Source: Todiramphus chloris collaris (taxonomy: Eukaryota; Chordata; Aves; Coraciiformes; Alcedinidae). Taken from it: 64,000 bases of DNA. Below the pieces are notes generated by a model. That model did no database searches, was not told where the DNA came from, and worked only from the letters and a program-made list of their open reading frames with translations. Shown here in pieces: positions 50,369-63,626 of this stretch. Made by a program: the position numbers and the translations under genes. The DNA lies in assembly GCA_025345505.1 (NCBI GenBank), contig JANVCC010000072.1:2577856-2641855 (forward strand), written 5' to 3'. Position 1 is the first letter of the stretch. Every line of letters starts with the position of its first letter.

Positions 50369-53300
50369 AGTACATGAATTTCCTCAGTTGGGCAATTAAT
50401 TTCTGATTTTAGGATTAAGCATTTCTCTTGTTGCTCTTGAGCTCTTTTCTCTTGTATTAGACATCCAAAAGTGTCTTGTATCCATGCAAAGCCTCTTCCT
50501 ATCATTGCATGTAAATTCACACTAATGTATCTGCACCTACATCTTCTATTAGCTTATGATATTTAATTTTCTCCTTGTCCTTTGTAGCTATTGATGCACA
50601 TTTTCCCCCCTGTTGACAGCCTGACCCTCCTACTGAATGGCTTTATGGTAGTGATCCAGCTTCGCAGCGAACTGGCGATTTCACAGGTATCCAGTTCCTA
50701 GAGATTATACTCACTGGCTCTTTCTCTTCAAGTTACATGTTTAAAAACGTAGGAACATTCAGCTAAAGCTATATGAATATTTTTTAATTTTTAGTTTCAT
50801 GCTCAAGATAAGAAAAAGAAAGCGGGACAATTATCATCCATGATTTGAATCAAATCAATCTTTTGGAGAATGACTGGTGCAACTAATTGACATATTTGCT
50901 TCTGCTACCAAATCTTCTAATTTTGCTTGATATTTTAACTTAGGTTAGTTTCTTTTCATATTTCATAATGCAAGCTGAGAAGTTTCATAATGAAAACAGC
51001 CGTGTGGAACATGATAGCAGTTCCGAAAGTGAACACTTCATGTCAAAGTAGTTCTGCATTGACAGCTTTATTCCCTCCTCAAGATTTCTTGGCTTAAAAA
51101 CCTTTCACCAAACTAGTTCAATCCAAAATCAGGACCACTGCTATTCCATTTTTGGTACATTTGGTACATTCACTACTAGGTGTTTTTTATATATCATCTC
51201 TGATATATATGTAGCATCTCTGATACAGAGATAGGATCCCTGTACCAAGCATACTGGTACAGAAAGTCTTCTTCCTTAAGGTTTTTTTTCCTGCATCTGC
51301 TACTATTAATTCCTTGGTAGGTGTTAGAAATGTTTCTTCCAGTGCCAAAATCTTGCACTGAGCCCATGATGTTCCCCCACAAAGGATTCAGTGTACCGCC
51401 TTTTGTGATTAGCACTGCTTTTCGTGCACATTTCCCAGACTTCTAATCAAAACAAACGGAAATGCTAGACAAAACCACTGCCACTAAGGAATAGAAAGAT
51501 CTGCTGCTACATCTCACTCATTCTGCACAGGAAAGAAGTTCTATTTTAAGTGGTAACTGGCTACTGGTGTGCCAGGCAACTCTGCTTCACCACCTTGCTA
51601 CTGTGACCAGGGTATTGTCAGGTGTGTTTTGAACAGTAATTCCATTCCTTCTGATGTTCCTTTTCAAAGGATCTTCTGGGTTTTTTTGTGGTCAGATATT
51701 CACATCTGAACTGGAATGGACATCCCTATGCAGTTAAATATTGGTGGTTCACTTTTTTTTTGCAATCTACTGATGGCAAAGCTGTTAAGAAAAGAATCCT
51801 GGAGGCTGAAGGATTCCTTTTGACAGGAGAAGAGTCCTTTCTTCTCTATGAAAAATAAAGAAGGAACTAGAAAAAGCCAAGAAGAAAGACAGAAAAGATT
51901 TTCTTTCTTGCTAAGCCTATATATATATATATATAACAATATAACTGACATTTTTCAAGGATTTCTGAGCTACTGGAAAAGCATCTTACAAAAACAGTTT
52001 CCAAAGTTAGTGTTCTTTCCGGATGCACTGAATTCTCTGTGTTGTAGCTCCCCTTTTGAAGGACAAACTGGCAATGTATTGAAATGCAGACTCAGTCACC
52101 AGGCTCTCATTTCCGTATCTGCCAGTGACAATACCTTATTTTCCTGTCCCTGATACACTGATAAATAGTCAAGATAAACAGAATTATATTCTGGAGAGTC
52201 ATTCCCCAACAAAACCCACAGTGTTTTGGATCCCAAACCACTCCCTACTTAAGTCCTTTCTCCTGTTTTAATTTATCTATATCCTCAAGCCCTGAAAATT
52301 TAATTAGACTAGCTCAGTACTCTAAACCTTTCATTGGTCTTTCTGTACTACTGAAGGGGAGGCTGGATATTTAAAGAAGCACTGCTCTGACTTATCATGT
52401 GTTGTGATACTAATGGGAAAAAAAAAGGATAAGATATTTATTGAAAATCATGCTCATTTTTTTCTCTATTGCTCACATTAATATCTTTAGTTCTGTACAC
52501 CCTCCTTTCCTCGTTACTTCTTTTGGCTATTTCCTGTCCTTGTTACTCGTTTTGCCTGTCTCCTTTCCTTCAGCAGCTTGGTTCCACTTCCACCAGCTCT
52601 GGCACTTTTTGTAAGGAAAAGAAGACATAGAAGATGTAAAATTATGTCATTTTTTTTTTTAGGTTTCCTGTGAACATCTGGAGAAGTCAATGTGCACGAA
52701 ATGCCTTCTTGAGACAATCCATGAGAACAAAATTACCACTTTACTGTCCTTTGGCCTGCAGCAGGGCCTTTACAGACCCACCATCCCCTTATCTTGCTTC
52801 TCTCCTTGTTTGCTGCCTGGGTAGCAGTGGTGATACTTGGCACCATTGCAGGACCAGACATCTCTCCAGAGTCCTGCTGGGTATGCTGGCCATCTTGGTC
52901 AGGCTATAGGAGGAGAAAAGGAGGCCCACAATACTTATCTAGCACAAATTTGGTGGTGATAGATTTCATTCTCTGCAGAGCATGTTCAGTTCAGGCTTCC
53001 AGGCAGAGATTTGAGTCACCAAAGGAGACAAACAACACCCTCAATAGCAGTTTGAAATGCAGGCTTTTTCACCCCACAGGTTTTCTTGTTCCTCGGTCCA
53101 AGGTCTAGGTAGAACTCATCTGTACAATGAGTGGCCACATATGCACCCACAGCTTTGCAGTTCACTGGGGAATCCTCCTTTTCAAGGCGTATGTTTCCCA
53201 AACCAAGTTACTTCTCCCGGACAATGCCTTAGACCATTCTGGATACAAGAAAAAAAAAAAACCTTCAGAAAATGTACTGATGCAAGGCAATGTGCCACAC

Positions 53301-54059
53301 TCCACAAAGGTTCTAAAACTGTAAGTTTAAGACTTGGAAAGTGCCTTGTGTGTGTCACAGGACAGTATCCCAAAACCTTCATTGAGATGGCAATAAATAT
53401 CTTGCTGAAAAGAAGGAAAACACAGTGAAGAGGCAAAACCTAACATCACAAAATTAATTCAAAAAGTTGGGTTTTCTTCTGAGCTGGTTACACAGCATGG
53501 CTAGGTCATTAAAAGCTATGGTTTCTATAGCTGACTTTTCTGAAATCAGTGAGGCACACATTCCTGAACACACATCCAAGTACAACCTTCTATTTTTTTT
53601 TGCTGTATGCTGCATCTTTTTGCAGCATTGTGAGATAAATATTAAAAAAAAAAAACCCAAGTAATTAATAAAAAAACATTTCCAGTTCATACCCTGTCAT
53701 TCATGAAGTTATTTCTATATTTTCAGCCATGACAGAAGCTACACCTTTCTCTGCCAGCTCAAAAAGTCTCGAGCTGTCAAAGTAATAGAAGATGGGAATT
53801 GGCATGTAAGATGTTTGATTTCTTACCCATAAAACATTGTTCCTTTTAGTAAATAGGATACTCAGAAGATTGAAATACAGGCTTCCTACGTGCTTACTTT
53901 CTCACACAGCTTTCTGCCATGCTGGAGATAGAAACATAAACCAACCTAATCTACAGTTGTTCAAAAGGAAAGCATTTATTCTTGTCAGAAAAAATCAGAG
54001 AAAAGAACACACCTGAAAAATATTAGAGTTGTGAAAAGGTTTGCTCCACTAGAATGAGA
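50369..54059. other. Unique DNA, no gene seen
   Basis: No gene or repeat family recognised. A TA dinucleotide run (51919-51935), an 11-base T run (52650-52660) and a 12-base A run (53250-53261) are present. Confidence 0.45.
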
Positions 54060-54290
54060 TAAACTTCAGGCTGAAGAGAACTCTGGAAAAACAAGAGACT
54101 CGGTCTAAAAACTAGGAAATTAAGAGTGAAAGGGGAATTCAGGCACAGCTATTTCAATCAAAAAGTAATAAGCATGTGGAATAAATTATTGCTAGGTGAA
54201 GCTATTGAAGCAAGTAACAGGAATGAATTTAAAAGACAACTAGACATCTTTATGGAGAGAGCAGAAACTTTGCATTTTTCCTACATATAT
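54060..54290 (+). repeat. Ancient CR1/L3-like LINE 3' region
   Basis: The string of blocks CATGTGGAATAAATTATT, GAAGCTATTGAAGCAAGTAA, GAATTTAAAAGACAACTAGA and CATCTTTATGGAGAGAGC corresponds, at high divergence, to the segment of old CR1/L3 elements just before the end of ORF2. There the protein reads roughly W-N-x-L-x-x-E-A-x-x-A followed by F-K-x-x-L-D. It is much older than the other CR1 copies here. No frame is preserved and the limits are approximate. Confidence 0.5.
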
Positions 54291-56244
54291 GCTTTGGATT
54301 AGATCCAGTAAAGGACTTAGTGTCTAAAAAAGGAATTAGGAGGACTTTAACTGCTTAAATCCAGAAATACAACCAAAAAATCCCAATCAACTACTGCAGA
54401 TGCTGGCAGCACCTGGGTTACATAGTGCCAAGAATGCTGAGACCTAGGACAGAGTATCCATGCCCTCCTGGTCTGTGTCGGTCCCAGTAGCATGCTGCTG
54501 CCTCCCACCCCAGTCCAGATTTGAGCTGGTGTCCTCCAGGGGCCTGATGCAAAAAAAAACATGACTAGTGCAAGACAGGAGACCAGGTCCTCCACAAAAT
54601 ATAATAGAAGCTACCACTTAGCTTTTAAATTATGAAGGGTAGAGCTAGCCAGTGCCATCTTTGATCTAGTGAAGATTGATTATGCAGAAGGGCATTTCAG
54701 ACTCACTAAAGCAGAGAAAAAGTGACGATATGCATCAGTACATCCTACTAGGTGGGCAGACAGGGAAAATCCCAACACCTGGCTGCTCATTCCCAGGACT
54801 GTTGCCATCTTTTGTATCACAGTCTTTATATTGTTACCGAATAGCAGTGATGGTTACAAAATTTTTATTATTCTGGGACGCTTCTACCATGGTTGATAAA
54901 AGACTTACCTTGGGTTCTCTGAAGTCTTCCAAAATACTCATTTCATTATCTGTCGAGCAGCTTGAAGCTGCCAGTGGAGGGCAGGCTGAGAGGTAGCTGT
55001 GGTTCACTATCTGGAAGACATTAGTTAACTGGGCAATGTAAGCCTCAGATCATAAATACATGCTGGGCTCTGACTAACATTTACAAGAGCCAAAGAGAGA
55101 CAGCAGGCTCAACTTCATAAACTTTTAGGACATTTCAAGCTGTCTGCAAGATGTCCCCTTCTCTTTCCCCTGCTCCCCACCCACCTAAATTACAATCACG
55201 TGTCATCAGAGTGACTCTGAGCCGGCTAGGATGAAAAACCATCTTGTTTCTCATTTAGGCTGTGTCATGCACCACTGAGCTGTTTGGATAGATTTTCCTA
55301 TGGGTGCTGGGTTTGCGTGTGCTGTGCATCTGAAGTGGAGCTGGATGCAGATGGAGGCAGATGGAGGAAGGCAGGAGAGACTGTGTGCAGGGCTGCCTGG
55401 GCAGGACCAGCAGTCCCAGGGACATCCTCCTACTAGGCAGCCCCAGGGAGACAGCACCCCAGTGATGACAGGTCTGGTCTTCTTGAGGGCTCTCTTCAAT
55501 TCAAACTGTGCTGTGTAATCTCCTCCAGCCCACATACTTAAAAATCAGTGTGCAACTGCAGCTATTTTGCAATGAGTCCAAGGTGTCGAAGGAGTTAAAC
55601 CTCTCTAAGGTTTATACTGATTTACAGCCTCCTTGCTTTAATGCTGAAAAAAAAAATAAACCCACCTTGACAAGATTTGTACTGATAAGAAAGTATCCCG
55701 TTAAATTTGTACTGATAAGCACACAGCACTGATTTTCTGAATTAACTCTCTGCATGACCCAAACAAAACGTGCTCCGTGATATAATTATATTGTGCTTGG
55801 ATCTCTCTGATAAGACTTTCTTCTTTACATCTAGTTCAGGGGGCAAGTGAACACACTTAATGCTGAGGAAAACAGAGTCATGTTGGAATAGGGCTGGCAT
55901 CTGGCTAGGAAGGTGACTAAGTCGTCATCTGGAAGTAGGCCTGGGGATGACTTGACTGAAGAAAAAGTCAGAAGCTGTTGAGAAACAAAGCAACTCATCA
56001 TGCAAAGCCAGCAGGCAATCATTCTTGCCAAACTGCAAGACACAGCGGGATGCTATTTTTAAAGCACAGAGAGTAGTTATAATTTGGAGGAAAGGTGAAA
56101 AATTACTTCTGAAACAACTAAACTTTCCCCCCACCCAAGAATTTGTTCTGCTTCTACATCAGAATTTCTGTTAAAGTACGGCAAGTGATCGCTTGTATGA
56201 AGGCCACGGGTTAAGTAGGGAACACAGAGGCAAAAATCTGCTCA
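54291..56244. other. Unique DNA, no gene seen
   Basis: No supportable gene. A 15-bp direct repeat, ATTTGTACTGATAAG, occurs at 55675-55689 and 55705-55719. Confidence 0.45.
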
Positions 56245-56390
56245 TATCTAATCCTGGCTCTGAGGCTGTTCAGACTTTGACCTTGAGCACATCACTTAAC
56301 CTCAAAGGAATAACTTGAGGATTCATTAGCTGGTCCTTGTGGAGTTCTTTGAAGATAAAAGGGCTTTATAAGTGGCAAATATTATTATGT
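56245..56390 (+). repeat. Old MIR-like (MIR1_Amn type) SINE, head to tail
   Basis: AATCCTGGCTCTG (56250-56262), TTGACCTTGAGCACATCACT and TAACCTC follow the B-box and core of MIR-type SINEs. After a decayed middle, the 3' end reads GAGTTCTTTGAAGATAAAAG, then GGCTTTATAAGTGGCAAATA and TTATTATG, the characteristic tail of this amniote family. Preservation of both head and tail makes this the best SINE copy in the window. Confidence 0.68.
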
Positions 56391-59310
56391 GTTCTGGGAC
56401 CTGAAGATTTTCAATGTTTGTGTATATAATCATTTTTACAGTGGATTTGCTACATAAAAGAAACCATAAATTTTGCTGGAAATTGCTAGAGTGCAGATAA
56501 GAACTGCCTTTTGCAACTGAGAAGATTTTCCATTGAAATCTTTCTCTCCCTTTCCATAAAACCTTTATAACATGAGCCAGGGAGGACCATTTCACTCAGC
56601 TTGTTGCCTGTGGTTTTGTTTCAAAGGGAGCAGTTGTTTTGCTCACTCATTGGTCAACAAGTGAAGGTGAGGGAGAAGATTTACTGGGAAGATGCTCCTG
56701 AGCATCGGCGTAGCAGCCCATGGCATGGGCTCATCTCCAGTCAGGAGGTTAGACCAGCTGTGTGAGATGCATTCCACAGATATCCCGGGCAAGAGGGATG
56801 GAAATTGGCAGTCACTGAAGCTTCAGCACCCTGGTGACAGCAGATATTAAAGTAAGCAAGAGCATGGGAGTGCTGTCTGTAAGGAGATGGTTGGCTCCAT
56901 GGGCTTCAAAGGAAGATTATGCACTAGCATCATATTAGGATTTCTCCTTTGAAACAGCTTTCAGAGAGGAAGGCAGCTGCACAGAGCTGTTCTATGCTGT
57001 ATAAAACAGAGTTTGATACATTTATAAATAGGATTACATGGCACAATGCCTTCAACAAATGGGATTGAGCTTTAACTCAGGATGTGTCTCACCTTCATAG
57101 GTCCTGCCTTTCCCTGCACCACTCAAATTTGTGATAGTGTTATTGTCAGCAGCAGCATGAAGTTTGTGTACTAATAGAAGGAAAGAATTGTTACCAAAGG
57201 GCTGCTTATTTAGGGCATCCTACCCCAGTAGCAAGCTGGGTGAGAGTGTGGTATCGATTACCTGGCTGAGCCTGCATCCTACTGACAACAAAGATTGTGG
57301 TGATCTCAGAGACAGAACCTCTCTGTACAGCTTTTAAAGATCTATCAAAGACAAATCCGCCTCTGGACCCTGTACTATTGAATTTGTATTAGTGTTGATA
57401 CATCATGCATGGTGCCTAAAGGCTGTGAGTGCCCAATGGACATGGGCTTGCTGATTCCATATCAATCAATTTCAGGCATGTTTTTCTCTTCATCTGGGTG
57501 AAATTGGATGGCTCAAAGCCTGTAGTCTCCACTTAGCTGAATTGCTTATTGAAATCAACGTTGATTCTGGCTGAGTACAGACTGCCTTGTTTGCCCCATC
57601 GCCTCTGCAATGGGCAGGTGCACTTGTATATGTGAAATAAAGAAAGGAATACTGTAAAGAAATGGAAATTACACAGGGATGTTTAAGCACACAAGGAACA
57701 AAAATAACTGAAACTGTATTTCCTAAAGGTGAGGCCACTGAACATTGCTTCTCAAAAGATTTTTTTTTTTTCACCTTTTTTGCTTGGCTGACGGTAGCTG
57801 ATTTGCCATGAGCTCAAGCAATGTAGGGGAAAGAAAACAAAGAATTTTTTACATCCCAGAATAAAATGCTTTCATGAACAGGTAAGGTTTTTGTTTCTCA
57901 CACAGGTGCAAATCCCACCTGCCTCTAGAGAATCCACACAAAGGCAGGAAGCCAGGAGCTTCCAGTAAAGAGTTATTTTGGGATCATGTTTAAAATGCAA
58001 AGCTGCAGGTAAGACAAAGTAGACATGCTCTTGTTTGAATCTAAAGCAAACCTAACTTGCTTGACAAAGTGGAAATGACATCTGGAAACTCCTCCTGAAG
58101 TTCTCCTGTTCTCTCTTATCTCACAGTGTCTTCTCACTACCCAGCACCAGGAAAAGCTTCCCACTGCAAAGGCATCTTTTTCTGCTCCCCATATTGTCTA
58201 AAAGACTTTCTTGTTTCACATTAAACACAATTATCGCTACTAGGAGAAGTGTCTGGGCTCTGTACATCTCTTTTCTCACACCTACTCTCGAATATCCAAC
58301 AGGCTATGAAGTTGTCTGCTGAGGAAGACTCTAAGCAGGTACCTCCTCTTAGTTTGCACAGCACCCAGCACAGTGGGATCCTTAACCTCTCAGAGGGATA
58401 CAACTTCCTGAATAAAAAGTACAGAAACTCGTAAGAGCAGTGAGATTATCCCAGCTCACCTCATCACAACCATATTGTGCACAGCAGGATCTGGGAGTAA
58501 TCCAGCATCTGGCACAAGGAAACATTAATTACCTGATCTGGTTGGAGAGAGAACCGAAGCATGGAGAACATTCAATTGTCTGCACTACCTTTAGGATGTC
58601 CGAAGTATTTTTGTATTTCCTATTACCTCTGTAGCAAAGACTTCATTTTTCCCTGTAAAAGATTTTAATTACACAAAATGCTCAATTAGAACCTTAATTT
58701 CCATTTTAGAAAAGAGATACACCATGCAAATCACTGACTTGCTCTTAATTCCTTTAAGAGTCCTCCCAAACTTTTAAACAGATGCTCCCAGTTCTGTTCC
58801 CATTAACAATGTCTGTGGGGATCCCAAACACTAGACTTATTACTGCTGCTCACTGCAGCTTTATTTAACAGGGGGAAAAAAAAACCCTAGATCCTGTGCC
58901 AGGCCTTCCTTCCCTTGGCTTCTCCCTCAAATATTTGTCCCGCAGACAGCCTGGAGGGCAGCCAGACTGCTGGTTGGAGAGGTCTGTGCTATAGGATCTG
59001 ATTTTGCCAGTCAGCAACTGGACATCTTGTAGTGAAGTTTGTATTAGAGCAAATCTAGTAGAAAAGGAAAGCACCTGCAGTGGACAAAGACAGGATTGTA
59101 TGAAGCAACCAAGATTACTAAGGGTGGGATAAGGAAAGTTTGACTTTGTGGATCAAGGAAGTTAACTGGGAAAGGAGAGGGGTCTGTAAGGTAGAGAGCT
59201 GGGGGAGAGCATGATGGCTTTGGGGATGGTGGGGCATGAGGCTCTGGGGACTAAAGCACAGAACCAGCTAAAGAACTTGGTGAGAACATCCAGCATGCAC
59301 TGTCATATTT
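56391..59310. other. Unique DNA, no gene seen
   Basis: No gene or repeat recognised over about 2.9 kb; only a short T run at about 57761-57771. Confidence 0.45.
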
Positions 59311-60131
59311 TTACATAGAAAACTGTGCTTTGACCACACAGATGCTGTCTTTTTTCAGAAGATCTGGAACCTTGATTTTGAAGACCATGCTCACTCTCTC
59401 AATCACTTCTAGCTGAAAATTTTCAATGAAAACAAAAACACACAGAACTTCCTTACTCCTCCATATTTCCCCAGCTCTTGTCCTGTAGATATAGTCACTC
59501 TGGAACTCTGAGGCCACGCTACATACCATTTGAACGCCCTCTTCCTCTGACTGTCCTTATTGCTCCAGCACGGGCAGAATCCTCCTCATGACATACCAAT
59601 GTACTCCTGCAGAAGAAGGAATCACTCCAGCAGTTTGTGCCTGTCCACACAGCATCATGCATCGGCATACACAAAACCATGAACGAACCTCGAGCCATCT
59701 TGCAGAGGTTCTTGAAGCAATGCTGACACTTTAACAGCACCTTTGCCTTGGCTTCAGCATCCCACCTCTCTGCTGAGCTGATCAGAGGATCATCTACAAT
59801 GTACTTCTACTGCCTGTAGCTGGTTTGTGGTGCAGATATCTCTGCACAGTGTTGCATTGGGCCCCACAGATGTACCCTTCCTGCAGACAAAAGGCTGATC
59901 TCAATCTGCAGAGGCCAGCAGCATTTCATTGCTATGGGTGTCTGTGTCCAGTTGCCAGTGGGGGTGGTCACAACAGCCAGGAACATTAATGGAGAAGATG
60001 TCAGAGGTGACATGCAGCACCTGAACACGTGTGATGGGCTCAGAAAGGTTGAGGTGCAGCTTAATGGGTTGTGCTGCCATAGCAGAGAATGTCTGAATAT
60101 AGAAACCTCTCTGTGAATGAACACATGGCAT
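59311..60131 (-). other. Unidentified coding-like stretch, frames broken
   Basis: Three minus-strand pieces in succession look more protein-like than the background: MPCVHSQRGFYIQTFSAM onwards to about 59901; an open piece with DPLISSAERWDAEAKAK and KCQHCFKNLC (about 59795-59519); and FIENFQLEVIERVSMVFKIK with KKDSICVVKAQFSM (59529-59311). They lie in different frames with stops between them. I do not recognise a family. Possibilities are a decayed processed pseudogene, a worn unlisted transposon, or chance. No splice-site pattern or poly-A tail distinguishes between them. Confidence 0.25.
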
Positions 60132-60419
60132 GTGTGGAAAACTTCAAGGAAACATATGAAAAGTAATGAACCCTAGCTAAAGCTGTAAGCATTTTCACAA
60201 CACCATGTGTAACACCATTACAAGCCTCTTGCTGTTCAAATCAGAGAAAAGAGGACATCAGTCCATTGGGGGATGAAATTATAAATAAGCAGATAGCCAG
60301 TATATGAAAGTGAAGCCAACCTGTGACACTTTCACGTGGATGATTGAAAATGGGAAAAAGAAAAATGAAAGGTGGAATTGAAATAGAAATGAATGAGACC
60401 TGGTGGGAAAAAACAAAAC

Positions 60420-60450
60420 AAAAAAAAAAAAAAAAAAAAACAACAAAAAA
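60420..60450. repeat. Poly-A run at the assembly gap edge
   Basis: A run of 21 A bases (60420-60440), then CAACAAAAAA, directly abuts the gap. Low-complexity sequence of this kind commonly stops short-read assembly. Confidence 0.9.
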
Positions 60451-60451
60451 G

Positions 60452-60551
60452 NNNNNNNNNNNNNNNNNNNNNNNNNNNNNNNNNNNNNNNNNNNNNNNNN
60501 NNNNNNNNNNNNNNNNNNNNNNNNNNNNNNNNNNNNNNNNNNNNNNNNNNN
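60452..60551. other. Assembly gap (100 N)
   Basis: Exactly 100 N bases, a length conventionally used for scaffold gaps of unknown size. Any frame crossing it is meaningless. Confidence 0.99.
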
Positions 60552-63500
60552 GAGGAAAACAAAAAAAGAGAGAAAGCCAAATAAATTCAAAATAACAAGA
60601 TGTCAGACAAGCTAGTGTTGACTGCAGTAGCATAAACCACTTTCTTGATGTAACATCACTGCCTTCCCAGGATTTACACCAGAGACTTACTTGGCCCCCT
60701 TATTTAATTACATGCTGATACATCATCATGAGACCTCGTGGGAAATCTTGCAAGATCTTGTGGCAGGTATTAAATTAGCGTTTGACTTCACCATAAATAT
60801 AACCTGATCAAAACCATTTTGTGTGTGCAAGAAGCCAAGTTTGAAAAAGAATGATTCGGCTATAAAAAGAAACAGCATCTATAAAATCAGTGTTTTGGAA
60901 GAGAAGTAGCAAATAATCAGATACTTTTTGCTTTGAATATGCAGCACTGAAGGGGTCATATGCATGATTTCAGATGTAGACATATCCTCTACACTACACA
61001 CAGAGTCTGATCAAAATGTGGCTGCAGTTGCTCCATCATCTTAATATAAGCTGCTATCCAAAGGAGTGAGTGATGTTTTCTGGTCCTCTACAGCAAGCCA
61101 GTTGTTTCCATCTCCTCCCCTTCCTGCCCCAGGGTCTGCACAGTCAGAGCTGATCTAGCTCAAAGCACATCTTCTCTCTCAGGTATTTTGTGACTCCCTC
61201 TAAGGAGGCAGGGGAAAAGGTATCACGTATGCAATTTTTTGGTAAAGCTGAGCTGCAGCACATACGTCAGGGTCGCATGGTGAAGAATCAGAGGAGTATA
61301 TAGACTTTTACCTGGAGATCTGTAAGACAGAGCATGAATTACAAGAAAAAATATGAAATTGGAACAATAGGAGCTTCCAGGAGTTTCTCCTCTGTGATAT
61401 CCCCACTAACAGCATGAAAGGTCCCTAGACCTGCTTTTTGTGAAGCCCCTGCTCTTCCTTGCAAACTTGGGCAAGGCAAGGCAAGGCAGCAGGGGGTACT
61501 CAAGGCTGTGTGGTTTTGGAGCTAATGACAAGCTTGTGTAAGTCCATCCCACAGTCCTACAGAGATCCTCCCACCCCGCAAAGCCTTCCCCTTAGCAGAG
61601 GTCGAAAGGCCAGAGGGAGAGGAGCACGTGCTCTGTGGAAGTGTTAGGGGTGAAGCCCATGACTAGTTGGGGAAGGACAGAAGGCATCACCCTTTAAATG
61701 CTTCTCTTCTCTTTTCTTTGTTTTCTGGAAGTTTAATACTGGACAAATGCTAAACACTTGAGCGTTTACCCAAAGTAGACATTCAACCCAAGATTTGCTC
61801 ATGAATGGGGAAATAATATTTACCAACTTTTTCTTGGCTTCACCAAGAACAAATGAATACAATAAATAAAGGTTCTCGTGAGTTTCTGTTACAGCCTGGA
61901 CAGTTCCTGGGAGGGAGGGAGGGAGGCAAGTTGTATTCACAGAGTAAGCAGCAAGCCCAAGGTAGACTATGTTTTTCAGATACATCATGTGACTATATAA
62001 ATACATTCATTCTTATTGGAACTGCTTGTAAACAGATTAAAAGCAAACAGGAAAAATTTGCGCTGTTAGGCAGTGACCTCGGAAAATAAATGGTAAATGT
62101 TTTTAAAACAGAAAAGAAAGGAATAGATACTATCAAGACTATTAAACAAGTAGTTTCATACTCTAGCAACAAGATCTATTAAAGGAGTTTTGGTTTTATT
62201 GGGTTTTTTTCCTTTTTTTTTTTTTTCTATTTCGCATGTTCATGCGCTGCTTCTTCTCACGCTGTAGTTATTATGAAGTATGTTTAATTAGACTTCCTAA
62301 AGACAATAATTACATTTCCTTTCTGGGTGGTACCAGAAGCTGTGCTCTATGAGAAATAAGTTACTTACATCCTTCTAAGTATGTAGCTCTCACATTGCTT
62401 CCAGATGGAATAAGAAGTGAGCTGGGTTAAAGTTTGGAGGAAAGCTAAGTCTTTCATTTCTCTCCACACTACCAACAACCACATAGATTTTTCTCCAGGG
62501 TTTAGTTCTCTGTAAAATAGAAAGTCACCCATAATCCACATTTTCCCAATAAACTAGAGAAGAGAGATCAGAAATCTAGGATGATTTCTGCATCTGGTAA
62601 AAGAAGTGCTTTAGAGCAGCTCTGCAGCTCTAATGAAAGGTAAATAAGGTGGTTTTATTAGTTGCACAAATGCTGCCTTCGTGGTATAAATCACTGAATG
62701 CAGGTTGACTGCCCTGATTTGGAATTCTGCAGGTTAAGAGCCCCAGCTGCAAGTCCAGAATACCTGATGGGATGGGAAAAACATCCTTCCCTTAGATAAT
62801 CTTAATATCTGCATGTTCCTTGACTTAATGATGACGCTTGGTACATTTTAGAGAAACGTGTGGGTTTCTCTACACGCCAGTCAGTTTTGTATGCTCCCGG
62901 AGGTCATGTCAGGCAGAGGTTCTCTGAGTCTTTGGGACATCCAGGTCATGCTTCTTCACTCTGGTGTGGGAATTCAGAAGGGCACAGATCAAAGCTCCTA
63001 AGCTTCATACACCACCTGGAAATCACCCTGCCACGGCTTTGCTTCCAACATGCAGGTCTCACGTCTCCACTTCTGGGATGAAGGACAGAACAAGGACAGG
63101 CAAAGGGCAGCCAGATGCCTGGCTTTTGTCCTCCTGTGATGTTTGAAGTTTGGTCCAGCAGAACTACAACTAGGTGCCTGAAAAAAAAAGAGGCTGAAAT
63201 TGCTTTCAGTAATTCATGTCAAACTTTCCTTGAGCTGTGTTGCATGGTTTATCTCCTGGGGAATGCCAAGAGAGCCGTGTTGGGCTGCTTGGTGAGGAGC
63301 TCCTCAAAGGGAAGGTGAACCAGGAAGAAGTTTTCTCGGATGGAAACGAGAGGCAGCCCCCACGTAGCAGTGCTGCAGCACCCACCCAGCCACCACCACA
63401 CCTGCTGAGTCCTTGGCCACACATCACCAAGCACGAGATGTTTCCCCCTGAGACACACGTCTGGGAGGCTAGTGAGGAAAAACAGATGCAGAGAGAAAGC

Positions 63501-63626
63501 AAGCAGTGGAAAGCACATTAACATCATTTCTTCTGTGGCTCTCACAGGTGTTTTCCTGGCAGTGAGTGTGAGGAAGCATCTGTCAGCTGAGGTGGCATTC
63601 AGGTAACTTTTGTTCTTCTTGGAAAA
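60552..63626. other. Unique DNA, no gene seen
   Basis: No gene recognised. Contains GCAAG pentamer repeats (61471-61488), a GGGA run (61910-61926) and a 14-base T run (62213-62226). Confidence 0.45.

Noticed and set aside
60241-60633. Frames spanning the N gap on both strands
   Set aside because: They are artefacts of translating 100 N bases plus poly-A/poly-T.
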